16,027 nucleotides of DNA, from positions 3,790,553 to 3,806,579 of the forward strand of contig NZ_LT984884.1 of assembly GCF_900258515.1 (NCBI RefSeq), in the 5' to 3' direction. How positions within the stretch are numbered: the first letter of the stretch is position 1; each line of letters begins with the position of its first letter. The translations under genes and the position numbers were made by a program. This stretch comes from Lentibacillus sp. Marseille-P4043. GTDB taxonomy: Bacteria > Bacillota > Bacilli > Bacillales > Amphibacillaceae. This document shows positions 13,683-16,027 of the stretch, piece after piece. The notes below the pieces were generated by a model, which worked only from the letters and a program-made list of their open reading frames with translations, was not told where the DNA came from and searched no databases.

Positions 13683-15317
13683 TTAGTAACCTCCTCTTAA
13701 GTCCGACGCTGATCCTATATGTGGTACATTCCTATGTAACTTTGTAGGTATCAATTGTATATTATTAGAATCTACATGGTGAGGAGTTAAACCTTTTTCC
13801 CTCAGCCAGTTTTTGGCTTGGCTTAAACTGCTAAAACCTTTTGCCTTCATAATTTTTTTATAGACCAATTTAAAATCACTAGCCGAACCGTTAAGTTGAC
13901 CTTCTTTAAATTTAAGTTGCCCTTTTGACCATGGAGAAAAATCAGGTCTATTATTTTTAAATTCTACTGGTTCACCTTTTGTAACTTTTAGAGCATCGGC
14001 ATTTTCGGTAAACCATTTTCCGTTTCCTGGCTCTCCCTGCCATTTACCATTGGTTCTAGGTAATCTTATTCGGGGGTTACCTACAAAGACCTTCATTTTC
14101 CATATCAATTGATCTTTCAAATAATTCCCATCCACCACATTATAAGGTACCTTGGCTCCACCGGCCACTACCTGATATTGCGGCGTATAAGGCAATAAGT
14201 CTGACAGGTCTATATTCTTTATCTTCCCGCCAGTTTTTTTCACACCCGCCACTCCGGCCTTTGTAGCAGTTCCGGCACCTTTTGTAACCATTCCAGCGCC
14301 TTTTGTCCCAACCACTGATGTTACAATCGTTCCCAATGAATACGTTACCCAGTGTGCGCGACTTTCTGCATTACCATTGACCATATCCCGCTCATAGGAT
14401 TCTTCTATGGCATTTCCTATGTATTTAGAAGTTTTTATGGGATGTGCCACCATATGCCCCATTGACTCTAACGTATTTATTGGATTTGTTACCGTATCAT
14501 AAAGACCACCTAACGTGTCTGCCCCTACATCATAAACACCAATAGCTGTCCCTTTAATCGTGTTGCCTGCTCCTTTGGCAAACGTGGCAGTACCCTCTAT
14601 TATATTGTCCCATAAACTATCCGCTTCTTTTTCTTCTGGAACAGGTTCACCATATACATCTTTTAAAATAGTTGGGAGAGTTGTTAACTTCAATGCTGTT
14701 AATTCATTAAACGATATGATCGAATAATCTTGGGAAAAAGTGCGTGCCATCTCGCTTATGTATTGATTCATTAACTCAAGATCTTCTCCCACTTTGCTTA
14801 ACGATTTAGTCTGTTGGCTATCCAGGTCATACAGCTGTTCGATATGATTTTTCACCTTACTTTTTCCCTTTTGTACAGCTGATCCAAACTCTTCCATATC
14901 AACATTGGGTATAGATACAAGATCCGAAACGCTGGCAATTATCCCATTTGCTTCTTCAACTAATGCTGCAGTTACCTTCTCCGCTTTATCCAAGCCATTC
15001 TGAACATCATTATCCATAAAATCCTCACGTACCAAGCCATTTTCATTCGGTTCATAGGAATATACAGCTTGTTGAAGTTTTTCCAACGCTTGGGTGTAAT
15101 GAATCAAAGATTGGTATAAGTATATCAAAAAAGGACCATGAATCGTTTCAAAAAATGAGCGAATGGATTCCCCTGTTTTCCCTTTTAAATAACTGTCCAG
15201 ATCAATAATCCCGCGGACACCTTTTTGAACTTCCGTTACATGACTTCGTACATTTTCAATTTCGTGTAATGTTTCATCAATTCCTTTGTTTAAACTGGAT
15301 ACCTCTAAACTTTTCAT
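13683..15317 (-). CDS. LXG polymorphic toxin with C-terminal HNH/EndoVII-type nuclease
   Basis: Type VII secretion effector that would kill or inhibit competing Gram-positive cells by cutting nucleic acid. The ATG at 15315-15317 follows GGGAGG. Residues 1 to about 215 form the helical LXG domain, with YLKGKTGESIRSF at 43-55. A Gly-rich pre-toxin region (about 236-365, GNTIKGTAIGVYDVGADTL and VTNPINTL) follows. The toxin domain (about 405-544) has NGKWQGEPGNGKW, PDFSPWSKG and the HNH-type end GLTPHHVDSNN, QLIPTKLH and PHIGSASDLRGGY, with likely metal or catalytic residues His513, His514, Asn519, His528 and His533. It lies between a small helical partner gene and its immunity gene. The frame is intact. 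No secretion machinery is within the window. Confidence 0.92.
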   Translation of the reverse strand: MKSLEVSSLNKGIDETLHEIENVRSHVTEVQKGVRGIIDLDSYLKGKTGESIRSFFETIHGPFLIYLYQSLIHYTQALEKLQQAVYSYEPNENGLVREDFMDNDVQNGLDKAEKVTAALVEEANGIIASVSDLVSIPNVDMEEFGSAVQKGKSKVKNHIEQLYDLDSQQTKSLSKVGEDLELMNQYISEMARTFSQDYSIISFNELTALKLTTLPTILKDVYGEPVPEEKEADSLWDNIIEGTATFAKGAGNTIKGTAIGVYDVGADTLGGLYDTVTNPINTLESMGHMVAHPIKTSKYIGNAIEESYERDMVNGNAESRAHWVTYSLGTIVTSVVGTKGAGMVTKGAGTATKAGVAGVKKTGGKIKNIDLSDLLPYTPQYQVVAGGAKVPYNVVDGNYLKDQLIWKMKVFVGNPRIRLPRTNGKWQGEPGNGKWFTENADALKVTKGEPVEFKNNRPDFSPWSKGQLKFKEGQLNGSASDFKLVYKKIMKAKGFSSLSQAKNWLREKGLTPHHVDSNNIQLIPTKLHRNVPHIGSASDLRGGY

Positions 15318-15335
15318 TCCGCGCCTCCCTGAATC

Positions 15336-15617
15336 CTACTTGTAAAAGGTTAGATACTCCCCTATCGATTGATCGGTTTCTATTAACGTTTCAACAGAAT
15401 TTTCGGTTGCATTTATATGTTCAAGCAATAAGGACTGATAAAACTTGATCAGGGATGAATACGTACGATTTAATTGATTTAGCTGCTCCAGGAGATCCAG
15501 ATGATTTTCCCCTTCTATCTTATCAGTAAATGATGATTCAAAATCTTGTGTAGCGCTTTGCAAATTAGTAACAGCCTGTTTTATTGGATTTTGCACGATC
15601 TTAATTTCTGTGGACAT
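15336..15617 (-). CDS. Small helical LXG-associated protein (YwqI/DUF5344-like)
   Basis: A 93-residue, almost wholly helical WXG100-like protein. The ATG at 15615-15617 follows GAGGGGG seven bases upstream. Features are a beta-like start (MSTEIKIVQNPI), two long helices with a turn around GENHLD, and a conserved-looking end with ENSVETLIETDQSIGEYL, resembling Bacillus subtilis YwqI (DUF5344). Such proteins bind the LXG domain as targeting partners for type VII secretion. It lies 18 bases before the toxin gene. In B. subtilis a YwqH-type (DUF5082) gene normally precedes it; here the upstream DNA is only about 100 bases before the direct repeat begins, so that partner is missing. Confidence 0.75.
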   Translation of the reverse strand: MSTEIKIVQNPIKQAVTNLQSATQDFESSFTDKIEGENHLDLLEQLNQLNRTYSSLIKFYQSLLLEHINATENSVETLIETDQSIGEYLTFYK

Positions 15618-15714
15618 TGCATAGCCCCCTCATATAAAGTTTTCCCAATTTCCATGGTAGCACAATTTCGAATATTGCCCCTATCCTTCTAAATTACCAT
15701 TTCCATCCCCCCAT

Positions 15715-16027
15715 ACACACATCCCCCCTCTCCGCCATAGCCTATAGTAAAAACGCCTGGAGGTAAGCATATGGAGAATGAACAAAAAGTCCCAAAAAAC
15801 AGGTCGAAGTGGACTCTTTTTGAAGTGATTGGTGTTTCGATCGTTGTCATTTCACTTGCCCTGCTATTCTTTGCTCCAGACTCACTTTCACAACTATTCG
15901 ATACCATTATCAAAGAGGTAAAGCCAGTTGTTGTCGATACTTTCTTAACGAGTGAAGTGGGGATTGCTGTCATTGTCAGTGTTATTATTGGGCGAATGTT
16001 GGAACGGCTTGGGTTTACAGACGGTTT
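15715..16027. repeat. Right copy of the direct repeat flanking the LXG cassette
   Basis: Matches 12427-12739 with seven differences. It runs to the window edge, so its real right boundary is unknown. The unit from left to right copy is 3288 bases and contains the palindromic repeat, immunity gene, LXG toxin and partner gene. Confidence 0.95.
15771..16027 (+). CDS. Nucleoside-recognition (Gate) membrane protein, N-terminal part (runs off window)
   Basis: The ATG at 15771 has GGAGGT upstream, and 85 codons are visible, open to the window end. The product differs from the truncated copy at 12483 at four positions (Lys2Glu, Arg13Lys, Asn15Thr, Ile25Val). One hydrophobic helix at about 18-36 and a second at about 63-77 are visible. 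This is likely the complete, functional copy, with the left copy a duplicate produced when the LXG cassette was inserted. The membrane role is inferred from the Gate-domain features visible in the longer left copy. Confidence 0.85.
   Translation, partial: MENEQKVPKNRSKWTLFEVIGVSIVVISLALLFFAPDSLSQLFDTIIKEVKPVVVDTFLTSEVGIAVIVSVIIGRMLERLGFTDG

Noticed and set aside
1..16027. CRISPR arrays, tRNA or rRNA genes
   Set aside because: I saw no regularly spaced short repeats, no tRNA cloverleaf and no rRNA-like sequence on either strand.

Overview
The window is low-GC DNA with Firmicute-type ribosome-binding sites (AGGAGG-like, several TTG/GTG starts), a BlaR1/BlaI beta-lactam response and an LXG polymorphic toxin. 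Together these point to a Bacillaceae chromosome, probably from the Virgibacillus/Oceanobacillus/Lentibacillus neighbourhood; the genus is inference from style and not from any marker gene. The window is accessory in character: remnants, inverted repeats and broken genes lie between functional cassettes.

Layout. (1) 1-1576: a possible 3' end of a transposase gene, a minus-strand series of three small predicted membrane proteins, two unrecognised plus-strand gene fragments and several hairpins. (2) 1577-7942: a complete inducible beta-lactam resistance locus. A lipoprotein class B penicillin-binding protein (PbpC/MecA-like) and a class A beta-lactamase are transcribed divergently. Each has a promoter overlapped by a 35-bp palindrome made of two BlaI-type boxes. 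The sensor-protease BlaR1 and the repressor BlaI follow the beta-lactamase. Downstream of the PBP gene lies a second beta-lactamase gene, frameshifted and cut off just before its active-site serine. (3) 7943-8857: a Nudix hydrolase gene with an in-frame stop, a short TnpB (IS200/IS605 OrfB) remnant and strong hairpins. (4) 8858-12211: a minus-strand pair consisting of a membrane-anchored coiled-coil protein with DUF4041-like and GIY-YIG (T5orf172/MUG113) regions, followed by a SIR2-domain protein. This is the best candidate for a little-described anti-phage system. The SIR2 reading frame stops at a TAA but stays open for 72 more codons up to a terminator-like hairpin. (5) 12427-16027: a type VII secretion LXG toxin cassette (small helical LXG partner, LXG-HNH nuclease, SUKH immunity protein). 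It sits between two about 98 percent identical direct repeats, each carrying the start of a nucleoside-recognition (Gate) membrane protein gene. The left copy is truncated at a palindromic repeat; the right copy runs off the window.

How the parts work together. Beta-lactam would be sensed by BlaR1, whose protease domain leads to inactivation of BlaI and derepression of both the beta-lactamase and the low-affinity-type PBP. The SIR2/GIY-YIG pair would be an NAD-consuming or nuclease-based defence, which is inference. The LXG cassette would act in competition between neighbouring Gram-positive cells, with the SUKH protein protecting the producer. No type VII secretion machinery lies inside the window.
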